Of a stretch of DNA of 64,000 nucleotides, positions 55,101 to 64,000 are shown piece after piece. Origin of the DNA: Knufia peltigerae (lineage: Eukaryota > Ascomycota > Eurotiomycetes > Chaetothyriales > Trichomeriaceae); NCBI GenBank assembly GCA_030247855.1, contig JAPDRN010000001.1, positions 124,001-188,000 on the forward strand, given 5' to 3'. A model generated the notes under the pieces. It had not been told where the DNA came from and did no database searches. It was given only the letters and a program-made list of their open reading frames with translations. The position numbers were made by a program, and so were the translations under genes. Each line of letters starts with the position of its first letter. Position 1 is the first letter of the stretch.

Positions 55101-55386
55101 TACAAGCAGGGTCATGCTTCGACCGTTGCGAGTATTCCTGTCGATACTGTTCCCATTTTTCTGGCTTTGAAGTGACCTTGCGATAAATCTTTCTTGCGTG
55201 GTCCTCCCAATGTTGTACTGTCGTGCGATCGAGGTCGCTGGGTTTGAAAGGTTCGCCACCGCCGCGATAGTACCCGTTATCCCATGCTTCTTTCCAGACC
55301 TTGTACAAAAATTGGTGTTTAGCATCCCAGCATGGAAACATACGAATTGGAGAGGGTGGTTCAATCTTTGATAACCTGGCCTGCAT
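52102..55386 (-). CDS. Large, mostly disordered uncharacterised protein
   Basis: Single frame of 1094 residues from ATG 55386. The N-terminal about 100 residues look folded ('RMFPCWDAKHQFLYKVWKEAWDNGYY', 'TTVQHWEDHARKIYRKV'). The rest is Ser/Arg/Thr/Pro-rich, with basic patches ('RVRLKRSLPFLRPK') and many SP/TP sites, typical of regulatory or cytoskeleton-associated scaffolds. A late conserved-looking stretch reads 'VAQLAESAVGRGTSKVLGLFGSRRM'. Directly after RRM a consensus donor GTAAGT (52191) occurs, so the last 30 residues may be intronic and the true C-terminus different. No signal peptide or TM. Function unknown. Confidence 0.75.
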   Translation of the reverse strand: MQARLSKIEPPSPIRMFPCWDAKHQFLYKVWKEAWDNGYYRGGGEPFKPSDLDRTTVQHWEDHARKIYRKVTSKPEKWEQYRQEYSQRSKHDPACIAAERAMAGHSAQSSSEVGRSDSSARKRRDEDANSQHSTRTSNLLRSRQYKPGQGLANKTLRASTPTRIPVPLHRHGHNEDIDAPRHASLYPDSASVETYGALPSSYRRLRKARSMFVPRGNGAISQQSSWPTPRARNRSLRSVTSSAVLQTNNLRVRLKRSLPFLRPKSTNTRRPCADYEWGMREEAVQMARAQFLDDMELQRIQEIQSTQRQRRPKRADRSEDVATTAAKTPTPLVPPPMPADLPTGPQPCLRKRSFSASFRSHFRKILGKSVSSKRAIPPQQLDRRDYYFPDLGIDVGRSSAFDSYLIPDISRTIQARACGPSEVEQELLEDLDQVPGTLPPTASRESLHSAGRSRVTSWTDSSVAGSISLRSGPIDRNRLSVIKEDGGPHQPSSSAGRHIGGVEVFREPLQTVSDNGQLLPPVDSHRVYSALIKRISQEEAEMETTRIALENINSNNGSRASMERPTIRTVCSESSLAIRVTTPPDEQRRKVSTASYTWHRTDNEMGVPEENFDAENRKERLAMEELQSTFFPFSSEQKPTAPSPFKRLLTERRRQKTGRTSIRNSERNSEDAGSVIVNAKAGNSNLGRPRFGFSSESIYSRTTNGGINEQYAPPIASSDDLGNVPRRDAGDPGTTSAASRGHMRTSSDNSPEINPSSSVPQNSKWNPWSETLTAMTAGAERQDPSHVRGQTQDGLENDSNEAQQSCTTITFRTPTQGFRAITSSSTPSPVTTISVRKRRKEVQKTSSCGVLNSISNKTGDEVKIDVGLRKFSPGRVRKILQEKKSQLSVLQDNNNKENIPTDEEKSILNSSAEKSHKAYGARNTSARLRQRASRMTMRSYKELHSTPQSEKKSISSTPDRFEDSPGERAKNQLVARLSRPFNMDVPPHNRPFDSTYLGKRTPGHPDPMGNSRLSVARPIPESIGGSPSRNTSGPEGDEPTVAQLAESAVGRGTSKVLGLFGSRRMVSSFLKSRKVSKSTSEDDLSAVEGSPAFI

Positions 55387-57407
55387 ACTGAAATATATCC
55401 AAAAGGTGAGCTGCTCAGAGGGAGGATAGCATACTGCGGGAAAAGAACTGCAGACGAGTAGACTGGAGGGTGAAAAGTGAATGTGGCAGACAATACGACT
55501 TTGCAGTATGACAATATGTGAGTTGGAAGTTGCATGTAGGCACAGGCATCTTCGCCGGACAGGCAGCCCCAGCCAGCTTTTCGTAGGGTTGAGTAAGTGC
55601 TGATGCTGGAGTCGATTGTGCCTGCCTCTCGGCCTCTTTCAGCCTCTCGAGGGAGAATAACATTGTCAAGAATGAAGTCAGTAAAAATAACAACAATGTA
55701 GTTTAGCTTCACGTTCGAGACCACCTCTATCAATATCGTCTCGCTCATATGGCGTGAGAAGTGTCATATTCTCCCATCGCCCCCCCATTTTTTTCTTCCG
55801 ACAGGTGTGTTTACCTGCAATTCATTGTCCATTGTCCCACCACCGAAATTGAGGAGGTTGAGAAGTATTCAGCATCTCGTATGGATCCTTATGAAACAGT
55901 CAATGCTGCATGGTCTGTATCTTCAGTCAACGTTCCGTATGAAGTGGTTTAGTAGTGTGTAGATCTGGAATGGCACGAACACACCATCAAATGAAGTGGC
56001 CACAGCCATGACATGCTTGTTCTTTCATGCACCCTTCAGGGCATGATCCAACAGTAGGCGAACATTCAACGGCTAACGCTTGACAAGCTACTAAGAAAAC
56101 AATTCTGCAAGCAATGCAGCTGCCAGCGGCGACACACTCATTCCGCCTCAACCGAAGCCATCGGCAAATATCCTTGGGACAGGTACTTGTAGGAAGGGTA
56201 TACGGTACAATGATCCGTTGTGGCAGAGGTTTATGTTTGTCAGTGGAAGGGGAAAGATCGTGAGATCATGACTTCTAGGTAGGCGTCAGGAAGAAAAGAG
56301 GGATGTGCCGCTCAGCAGTCACTTTCACCACACCTATCAGATCAGAGATGGATCAGGATGGAAGAAAGTTCGACAAAGCGCACGGTAAGCATGTGAAGTG
56401 GTAGGACTACCATGAATCGAGTCACGATGTCCCCCGTGCGGTCGAATCGTCAGTCGAGCGGCTGTGCATAGCCAAGCCATGGAGAGAGCAAATGCAGGGA
56501 GCAAGATGTGCGACAGAAGGTTACCGCGGTACACAACAAAGTTGGCAAGGAGCGGCTCGTTTCAAATGCGCGGCCTGGAAATGAAAAGGCAAACGCGTAT
56601 CGACAACGCGATGGAAACTAAAGAGATCGGAGATCGGAACACTGTACTCGTACAGGGTCCGGTAACCGAGCGCGAGATGCCGGTATCAAAGGGGGTCTGT
56701 GTACTCGAAATACGACCCAGACGACTTTGACAGGGAAAGCCATGTTGGAAGAAGGTTATATGACAGGGAAGATGCTAGTCGAGAGAGGTACAAACTGGGA
56801 TGCTCGTTGTTGAGGGATGATTGAGATCGAAGATGTAAAATTACGAGTGCTCGGCAATTGAACAACCAAGTACTCCATACCTAAGTATTCTAGAGCATGG
56901 ATGGAAGGTTTCGCCGTTATGCAGAACTACTGTTTGAGAGTTCATGACTCTTTGATTAGGTAGTTTCATGTTTGTCGGCCTCACTGATAAACACCGGGCC
57001 GGGAGTTCAAGCCATCGACCCACACTGGCAGGCCGTGGCTTACGACAGTATAGCTTATTATTGTACAATAAGTAAGTCGTGGCAGGGTTCTAGAACAAAT
57101 TATTGACCCGAGATTATTTTAACGGGCCTATTTTCGAGTCCACGACGACAACCGAGCAACAGAGTTAGATAAGGGACCCATACTAGGGTAGTAAGGTGTA
57201 CAGTAGGAGACCCAAAGTGTGTACCACGTACTCGGATGCCACCAAAGATTTGGGACCCTGGAGACGACTTCCTTATGGTCACGCCGAGTCGTACGAAGAA
57301 AGGTTGGGACCGTCAAGACACTCTATACGAACCAAGAATAATTTTTGTCAAAGGCTCCTTAATTTAAATACTGTACCCCTACTGTACTCCGTACTTGGAG
57401 AAAAACA
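55387..57407. other. Gene-poor region upstream of divergent genes
   Basis: 2 kb between divergent start codons. No supported exon. GTACTTGTA at 56183-56191 and TACTCCGTA at 57385-57393, the latter only 15 bp before the hydrolase ATG. Confidence 0.4.
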
Positions 57408-58526
57408 ATGGACACAACCATACCCATACCTCCTTCACCAAAGGATTTCGAAATCACTCGACCATTGGCCATTCCCAAACCAAATTCGAAACGTACGATA
57501 CCAGCCCCAAGCCGAGACCCGTTCACGGCGCATTTCGGCCATGCCTTCCCCGTCCCACATATGCTGACGTCCGACCTGGGTACGACGGCGGTTTATTCAT
57601 TGCCGCCGGCGGCTTCATCGAGGGGAGGAGGAGGAGGAGGAGGAGCAGGAGGGCACTCGTCGTCATCGTCTCCGTCGGCGACCACCAGACGAGTCCTTCT
57701 CATTCACGGCCTGAACACGCCGGCTTTGGGTATGTTGTCCCTCGCGAGGGCAATACAAAACCTGGACGCCGCCGGCGACACGCACGTGGTCCTATTCGAC
57801 CTTTGGGGTCACGGGCTTTCCTCGACGCCCCTTTTGGCACACACGCCGCACGTCTTTCACCTCCAGATCCTACAGGTGTTGAGTTTTATGAAGTGGCCCT
57901 CGGCGGAATTGGTGGGTTACTCTTTCGGCGCTTGTGTCGTGGTCAGCTTCGCACAGCACCACCCATGGACGGTACGGTCGGCCGTCCTCCTGGCGCCGGC
58001 GGGTTTGTTGGATCAGACCACGTTCAGCCGGCGGATGCGTGAATTGCTCAACAATGATTCTTCCTCGACGACGGGCCGAGAGGAGGAGGAGCAGGAGGCG
58101 GCAGAGTGCGTCTTGGAGTTTCTAGAAGGTGGGACGTTGCAAGTGCCGGTGGATTGGAAGGAGAGGTCACGGCGTGGAGAGGTCGTGGCGGAAGCTTTGA
58201 AGGATTGGGAGTTGCGAGAACATCAGGGGTACAGGCAGAGTGTGCTCAGTATGTTTCGAGACGGCGCGGCGTATGGGTGCGAGAAGTTGTTTGAAAACTT
58301 TGCGCAGTGCCCATCCTTCCAAAAGTTGGCCGTCGTTGCAGAGTTGGACCCCGTATGTAATAAGGAGAAGTTGGCCGGGTTGGGGATCGAGAATGTCGAG
58401 GTCGTAGAGAAGCAAGGTCATGCCTTTGTGAGAACTGCAAGTGATCAAGTTGCTAGCATCATCCATCGATTTTGGTCACGGTTGGAGCAGCAGGAAGTGA
58501 GAGCTGGCGAGCTCCGGACAACTTGA
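57408..58526 (+). CDS. Alpha/beta-hydrolase family protein
   Basis: Single exon of 372 residues. After a variable N-terminus with a poly-Gly/Ser run (about 71-92, encoded by a GGA repeat), the fold starts at 'RRVLLIHGLNTP' (oxyanion region). It continues 'VVLFDLWGHGLSS' and the nucleophile elbow GYSFGA (Ser about 171). An acid candidate is Asp in 'VVAELDPVC', and the His is in GHAFV near the C-terminus. It belongs to the esterase/lipase-like (abhydrolase_1) group; the substrate is unknown. The ATG is in a good context (AACAATGG). The poly-Gly insert between the first strands is unusual and likely a flexible loop. Confidence 0.87.
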   Translation: MDTTIPIPPSPKDFEITRPLAIPKPNSKRTIPAPSRDPFTAHFGHAFPVPHMLTSDLGTTAVYSLPPAASSRGGGGGGGAGGHSSSSSPSATTRRVLLIHGLNTPALGMLSLARAIQNLDAAGDTHVVLFDLWGHGLSSTPLLAHTPHVFHLQILQVLSFMKWPSAELVGYSFGACVVVSFAQHHPWTVRSAVLLAPAGLLDQTTFSRRMRELLNNDSSSTTGREEEEQEAAECVLEFLEGGTLQVPVDWKERSRRGEVVAEALKDWELREHQGYRQSVLSMFRDGAAYGCEKLFENFAQCPSFQKLAVVAELDPVCNKEKLAGLGIENVEVVEKQGHAFVRTASDQVASIIHRFWSRLEQQEVRAGELRTT

Positions 58527-59797
58527 GCATTACTTAGGCCCGGGAATTCTACGTGACCCAGAAATGGCGATGCGTGTTTTGAAATTCTTTTCTCGATTTG
58601 GGGTTATTTCTGCCTTGGTACAGTATTCAGAGATACAAATCTAAAACAAGGCTCCTTCATGCACAGAAGACTTGGTACATACTAGGACAACATGGAGTCC
58701 TAAACATTCTCGTATATGAGCCCCTTCACTCCAGTTCAACCCCTGCGGTTGAGACAGAAACAAAAAAGAGAAAGCGAATAAAAGAATACATATGCTTGAT
58801 AATCTTTATACTTTATCTTTGTTGAACAGATCCAATTCAGCCTGCTCGGGTTGATGAATATGAAGAAATAAAAACAAAAGCTTTCAGAATTTCCAGATCC
58901 TGTAGATTCTAATCCCCCCCCTGGAAGAGGACATGTGTGCGTGTGCGAATATGTGTATGCGCACGTGGTATAACGTATAGCAAAGGTTGTCAAAAATCGC
59001 TGCAAAAGTTCGTTTGTTCGTCATTCGTTGCTTTTGTTTCCCATTCCGTCGTACAGTACTGCCAAAAGAAAAAAAGGCCAATCAATGTGTGTGGTACAAG
59101 GGAAGCTAGATGGCCAGGCTTCCCAACAGATGCTCAAATAAAACCAGATGATTGCACGACTGCACTTATGCATGCGTGCATGTCTTGGCGCGGCGTAGAT
59201 TGCGTTGTTTCTGCCCGAAATGACCAGGGGTGTGTGCGTGTGAGGTGGAAACTTCGGAAGCTGGTAGATTGGGGAAAGTTATCGGATTTGAAAGACTTCC
59301 ACAAGCCCAATAATGGTTTGTGGTTTGGAAAAGATAAAGATGATGATCGTACTAAGTACAGCCTTAGTGTCGTCCTCGTGTGCTGCGCCAGACGCCGTCG
59401 CTGAACCCCAACAAGACTGCAAAGACAAAAACAAACAAAAAATAGTCAAGCATGGTACAAGATTTCGTGGGTTTCGTGCTGCGGTGACGCAAATCCGCAG
59501 GAAGAATGAGGCGGTGGGCATGCAAAACAAATGTGCCCGCTCGAAATAAAACCAGTTCGTTTGATAGGGTCATCAAAAAAGGGGGGTTCGTGTGCATTCA
59601 TGCAAGTGTGGTCGTAGGGTTGGGCGCCTCGCCGTTGGGATCACCCATCGGCGGCCGAGGGAATGGGGAAGTCGGGCATTCGTTCGAGGAGGATCCGAAG
59701 TGGTCATCGACAACGTCCGGTGTTGTGCAGATGAGGGGGGGGAAAGGAAGTAGTTGGTTGGTTCGAAATGAGTGGTGGTGCTGGTGCTGGTGCTGCC
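58527..59797. other. Intergenic region between convergent genes
   Basis: 1.3 kb with A-rich runs and no family-like open frame. It holds the hydrolase 3' end. Confidence 0.4.
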
Positions 59798-60152
59798 CTA
59801 TCTCATCTCATCTGCAGGGCACAGCGGCATGGTGACATCAGCCTCCAATGACGTAGTCCGGAGTCCTGACCGATAGTTGGGTGGTTGCGACAACACGGAG
59901 CGAAAGGGTCTGTTGGCGCTAGGTCGACCACGGAAATTGTACATCTACAAAGAGGTTGATATGTTAGAATAATGTGTCGACGTTGAGGAAAAAGTGTAAA
60001 AGGCAGAAGAAACGAGGAGGTTGGGAATGAATGTGAGAGAGAAAGACGGCAGAATAGAAAAGGGGCTTACGTACTCTACACTCGGAGCATTTCCCACCAG
60101 CTGTATCGCAACGACCACGGCATCCCCGAGGCTGGTTCGAGCAGGAAAACAT
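59798..60152 (-). CDS. Putative small Cys-rich protein, 74 residues, two exons
   Basis: Exons 60152..60075 and 59944..59798 flank a 130-nt intron with GTACGT donor, TTCTAAC branch and TTTGTAG acceptor; the join is phase 0 and opens a further 48 codons to a TAG. Exon 1 encodes MFSCSNQPRGCRGRCDTAGG then KCSECR, with Cys spaced C-x6-C-x3-C-x6-C-x2-C. Exon 2 begins MYNFRGRPSANRPFRS. There is no signal peptide, so a metal-binding or ribonucleoprotein-type small protein is possible, but I do not recognise a defined family. Unspliced, the frame would end in a hydrophobic T-rich tail encoded by the pyrimidine tract, which favours the spliced model. Confidence 0.5.
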
Positions 60153-62812
60153 TTTGGTGATGGTTGTATTGATGTGTATTTAAGTGGAGTGTGATGAGGG
60201 AAACGAGAGAAAGTTTCGATCGTGCAGAGGGAAGATCAACAACTCGTGGTATGTAGCGAGATTCTGTATCCAGAAGAGATGTGCGAGATAGAGTATTGAT
60301 CACCGTGGGAAGACTCGACGCAGAGTCGGTTGACGGTGTATTTGCGCGTAGATTTGTATAGTATCCAAAAATGTTGTACAGTAATAGAGACGTTGTGTTG
60401 GACAGTTGAGAGATGTAACGGAAGAGAGAGAGGAAAAAGAAAGAGATGAAATCAAAGGGATTCCGGATGGAAATATACGAGTAGAAGATGCGGTCTTCAC
60501 GAGTTACGGTAGTGGTAAGTCGTACGAGTTTGCAGGGATGGGATAAGTATGTCTGATACCAGGTCTTGTGGTACAGATGACTACTACTATTGTACTCGTA
60601 GCAGGGGGAGTTCTTCCGGTAGCGTAGTATTGGAAATATTTCGCATTTCTCTGCATTCTCCTGCGTGATCGTAATCCTGGGCTTGGATCGCAAGTGTCAC
60701 AGGGTATGTCAACCCGACGACCCTTGGCCCCGGTACCCCCTGTCCGACTCTTCCTACCCCTGTCATATTGCTGCTCAGTAACGCTGCCCAGTGGAGAGTC
60801 TTACAGGTGACAGTGACAGGGGGCTTCAATGACTAGCTTGGGCTTGTCATTTTTAGGCCTCAGGCATTTCCAATGGTTACGGATAGGCTCACCAACGGCG
60901 GACCCCGGACTAAGTTTCAGGCGTCAGGCTTTCAGGCTCACGTTTCTTAAGAGAGTAGGTAATGAATTTAGTACGCTTCAAAAAACCACAGTAAGAATGA
61001 ATCAGTAGGCGGAGTCATTTGTCTCGGTCGAATTGAATGGCCCAGTGCTGTGTGGAAGTTGATGATCTGCTGGTATGCCTCGAATTATCATCTCTAGGTC
61101 GGTAGGTATGCCTTACAGGTACAATAACTACCTGGACACCCTGCATGAACTGATGACTCTCGACTTGGGCTTTTCTTTTGCTTTCACTTTCTAACTACCT
61201 ACTTAGGACTTTCCAAGGCAACCACTCGCTGGTAAATTACTCAATACCGAACGTGCTCACATGCATTCCTGCTTACTTCAGGTAAACTTTGTTGAATGCG
61301 AATACATAGTCCGTACGCATGCATGCATGCCTTGGCTCCCTCAGCCCAGCATCTTACGTGTCTCCTCGCGCCGTCCTCAACCATGTTCAGGGTCTATTTA
61401 CTACTCCGTACGGATCGTGCCATGGCCCAAACGAAACACTTGCGTATTCGATATGATTATATGCATTAATTGATCTTTTAGTTCAGCGCAGTCAATGCAA
61501 GGCTCCCATTTCCCTCGTCCTTTGACTTTTGATCACCCATTCCGCCCTCCGATGCTGGTTGCCTGCGGAGGTCCAACTTCACGGCGGATCTACCGGGCCC
61601 GTACGGAATCCCGGTTATTATTATGCTCATGTCCTTTGTTTGTCCTAATGTGCGTACTCGGACAGAATCATGCCATGCGGAACCAAAGTGATGCGCTTAG
61701 GTCTGCAAACACTGTTACTCCATATCCTATTCTGTAGCTCCAACACGGTTATCCCAGCCAGCAAAACGATCGGGTTTAATTTCGTCCTGAAACCATCGTT
61801 TGTGCTCACCTGACTCTCGTCTCAGGTCCAGATCTATTTCCAATGTTGCACAAACGCCTGGACCCATCTTCGAGCCATTGTCCTTCGTACCCGTAGACCA
61901 TCTCGAAGCCCTCATACGATTCTGAGCCGACCATGTCCGCGGCCAACGGCGACCTCGTGGCCCGCTGTCCTACCCTGTACGCATGTCCTCGTACGATCAC
62001 AAAAATGAAGAATGTGTTCTCCGTAATTGTTTCTGCTTTACGGAGTACGGAGTAGCACAGTAATCAGACCACGCACGCCTCGGTCCGTCCAACTCTGGGT
62101 ACGCAGGCACCGCAACAGTGGAGGGTGGAGGTGGTGGTTGCGATGGCTATGCTGACAAGCGTTTACCCGACCCTAGCCTCGCCGTGTCTCCGTGGTTCGG
62201 CGTCAGCAAAGATCACTGTTAAAGTCGTCTAACACGATCTTGTATGAATAGGTGGACGACTAGTCAATTTTGGGTCGATCAAAATACAACGCTCTTGATG
62301 CATCTGAACGGTGGTGACAACGTGATGACCATATCGAGGCTGCACTACCCATTCTGTGAGACTTCGTGCGCTGCAAGGCTGACAAAGATCATAAATTGTT
62401 CCAAGATTCACCCATTCGACAATTTCTATTGCGTACAGGCACCAGACTTGCAAGTGGACCATCAACCTCTTGTTGATCGTTCCGGTCTAATGATAACCCA
62501 GTACTGTACTTGTACCTGATCACCAACGATCATCGACACGTTTGCTCTCCCGATACAACGCTGCTTCTTGACTCCTCTCTACCCACTAGAACATGCATGG
62601 AAGCATTGGAAACATTGTTCGTGTAATCATTCTCCCGAACCCAAAACATCAGTGGCGCCAAGTGTACAGATTATATCTCTTGTTCAAGCAGCAATCATTC
62701 GACAGGACAATCAAGATGCTGACTCACGGAAATCCCTCCTCTAAAAACACGCCCCCATAACTTCCCTATCCAGCTTTACCGTTTGTGTCTGGCCAAGTGG
62801 TCACCACAGTCA
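60153..62812. other. Large gene-poor region
   Basis: 2.7 kb without a convincing gene. It contains TACTCCGTA (61402-61410), CTCCGTA (62019-62025), two overlapping TACGGAGTA copies (62039-62054) and GTACTTGTA (62506-62514). Short open frames at 61727-62000 on the minus strand are discussed under rejected items. Confidence 0.4.
62039..62054. repeat. Overlapping tandem copies of TACGGAGTA
   Basis: Two copies of the over-represented 9-mer share their terminal TA (62039-62047 and 62046-62054). Confidence 0.8.
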
Positions 62813-64000
62813 TCACACCAACAACGATCTGAGGATTAACCATCCACCAATCGCACCAATGACAGATGCTGCCAGTAACCCATTACCTTCTCTGGTCAAT
62901 GTCAAATAAGCCAGCACCCCCACTGCTAATTCCTTCCTTCGTGCCATGGTCCGTCGAGTCTTCCATGATGTGTCGATTCCGAAAGGTGCTCTGTCCACCT
63001 GCCCTACATCCGACAGTGCCTTCAATGGCACTGTTACAGCCAACGCAACCGGGCGATGATCCGAGGTTGCAAACAGAGGTAGACATGTGTATTTTCGTGG
63101 GGTCACCTTGACCTCATTCCCATTCTTGAAGAATATTCGATCGCACCAACTGGGCCACCGGTGGGGTGCCCATGCCCAGTCACCTTCTCCGTCCAATGTG
63201 ACAGCCTTGTCTCCCTCGTTCTCGTATTTGTATGTAGGTGGGAAGGTGATCGGAGCTTCAGTCAATCCGTGCAGTGTTTTCCCTGCTTTGATCTGCTGCG
63301 TGAGCTGGTCGTCCGCAAGTAAATGGCGAAAATGCTTCGGATCGTCCTCATTTCGGGTGGGTTGAGGAAATCGCTGCTGGACGTCCAATGGTGAAGGTTG
63401 TAGGAGTGAGGTACGGTAGTTCAGGTCACCGGCGAAGAAGAGGTATGATTCGGGAGAGTATATGCCGCTCTCAGAGGTGTTTTGTGGCGAAGTTGTCCCT
63501 TGCAACAACGGTGCGTCCTCACTTTGTTCATCTTGAGTTACACCTTTCCGACTTTGGTCTGGCACAAAGACCAGTCGTTGCACAATGCCCTTATAGTCTT
63601 CATTGCGCTGTTCGAGACCGTCTTCCATCGGAGCCAAATGAGCCGAGACAAATGTCAACTGCATCTGTTCCCGCTCAGAGATCTTGTAACCTAGCCGGAC
63701 ACCGACTGCACCCTTGTTGCCCATTTCACTCACTCCGAGACCAACGCCGGCAGTTTGAAGCCAGGTAAAGTTGTCGGCGATATCATCTCGAGCAAACACC
63801 ATCAACGCCGTCATTCCCAAATTCCTCGTAACGACATTGACATAGCTGTGGTCCTTATCCTTGGTCGCCAATTTGACAGCATTGTGAAAAGCATTGAGGT
63901 ACGGCGTCAAGAATGAACCACCGAGGAACGAGTAGCTGATGGGTGCTATTTCTTGTAAGGACAAGACCACAATCTCTGGTGATTGAGAAGTTGGATTTAA
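62813..64000 (-). CDS. Inositol-polyphosphate 5-phosphatase, 3' part (5' end outside window)
   Basis: The frame is open from the right edge (last full codon at 64000) to the stop at 62813, about 395 residues of the C-terminal part. The apparent first residue at 63970 is a GTG inside 'PEIVVLSLQEIAPI', so the true start lies beyond the window. Catalytic 5-phosphatase motifs are present: LQEI near the start, 'GNKGAVGVRL', 'VSAHLAP', 'FFAGDLNYR', 'PSWCDRIFF' and 'SDHRPVAL'. The C-terminus ends in a hydrophobic helix ('LLAASVIGAIGGWLILRSLL') with almost no tail, which makes it tail-anchored, like yeast Inp54 at the ER. It removes the 5-phosphate from PI(4,5)P2. An internal low-complexity insert (about 'DEQSEDAPLLQGTTSPQN') lies before the GDLNYR motif. 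Confidence 0.93.
   Translation of the reverse strand, partial: LNPTSQSPEIVVLSLQEIAPISYSFLGGSFLTPYLNAFHNAVKLATKDKDHSYVNVVTRNLGMTALMVFARDDIADNFTWLQTAGVGLGVSEMGNKGAVGVRLGYKISEREQMQLTFVSAHLAPMEDGLEQRNEDYKGIVQRLVFVPDQSRKGVTQDEQSEDAPLLQGTTSPQNTSESGIYSPESYLFFAGDLNYRTSLLQPSPLDVQQRFPQPTRNEDDPKHFRHLLADDQLTQQIKAGKTLHGLTEAPITFPPTYKYENEGDKAVTLDGEGDWAWAPHRWPSWCDRIFFKNGNEVKVTPRKYTCLPLFATSDHRPVALAVTVPLKALSDVGQVDRAPFGIDTSWKTRRTMARRKELAVGVLAYLTLTREGNGLLAASVIGAIGGWLILRSLLV

Noticed and set aside
57128..57316. Short open frames upstream of the hydrolase.
   Set aside because: No family-like content and poor contexts; treated as promoter DNA.
61727..62000. Two overlapping minus-strand frames (MVGSESYEGFEMVYGYEGQW and IDLDLRRESGEHKRWFQDE) that might be a small spliced gene.
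   Set aside because: A GTGAGC...CTACAG intron can be drawn but the branch site is weak and the resulting tail is short and unrecognisable; not enough to call.

Overview
The window is nuclear DNA of a filamentous ascomycete (Pezizomycotina). Three things point there: 45-130 nt GT-AG introns with CTAAC/CTGAC-type branch points, C-rich Kozak contexts before ATG, and fungus-restricted families (X325/BIM1, TRI12-type MFS, C2H2 plus Fungal_trans regulator, Siw14, mS23/Rsm25). A black-yeast or other Eurotiomycete relative is my guess. I saw no rRNA, convincing tRNA, CRISPR, transposase or viral gene.

Layout. At 0.6-2.7 kb a Ctr copper transporter is followed in tandem by a BIM1-like (X325) His-brace GPI protein. 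From 3 to 13 kb come a PNPOx-like flavoprotein, the Dbf2/Sid2 (NDR) kinase, a Gre2-like reductase, a TatD nuclease and a Siw14-type phosphatase. At 13.9-18 kb a mitochondrial PPR protein and mitoribosomal mS23/Rsm25 diverge from a 242-bp promoter. At 18.3-22 kb argininosuccinate lyase and fumarase lie in tandem. They are followed by an AIF/AMID-like FAD oxidoreductase, a small conserved-looking protein, a small SET protein and a TRI12-type MFS transporter (to 30.3 kb). After a 2.7-kb gene-poor gap come a mitochondrial thioesterase, eS30, the proteasomal deubiquitinase Ubp6 and the ARP2/3 subunit ARPC4 (33-38.6 kb). Then follow an RRM protein, a C2H2 transcription factor, a region of unresolved ORFs (48.4-51.2 kb), a 1094-residue disordered protein, an alpha/beta hydrolase, a split 74-residue Cys-rich gene, and the 3' part of a tail-anchored inositol-polyphosphate 5-phosphatase that runs off the right edge.

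Most genes are ordinary housekeeping genes. The functional pairings that stand out are Ctr+BIM1 (copper uptake), PPR+mS23 (mitochondrial gene expression) and argininosuccinate lyase+fumarase (fumarate made, then consumed). Two genes, eS30 and ARPC4, and one probable gene, the Cys-rich one, only become visible after splicing short exons. Several long open frames start at GTG or TTG, so I moved those starts to the first ATG in good context. The strongest unexplained signal is the 9-mer TACTCCGTA/TACGGAGTA: I count eleven exact copies, all noncoding, where about 0.5 would be expected by chance.
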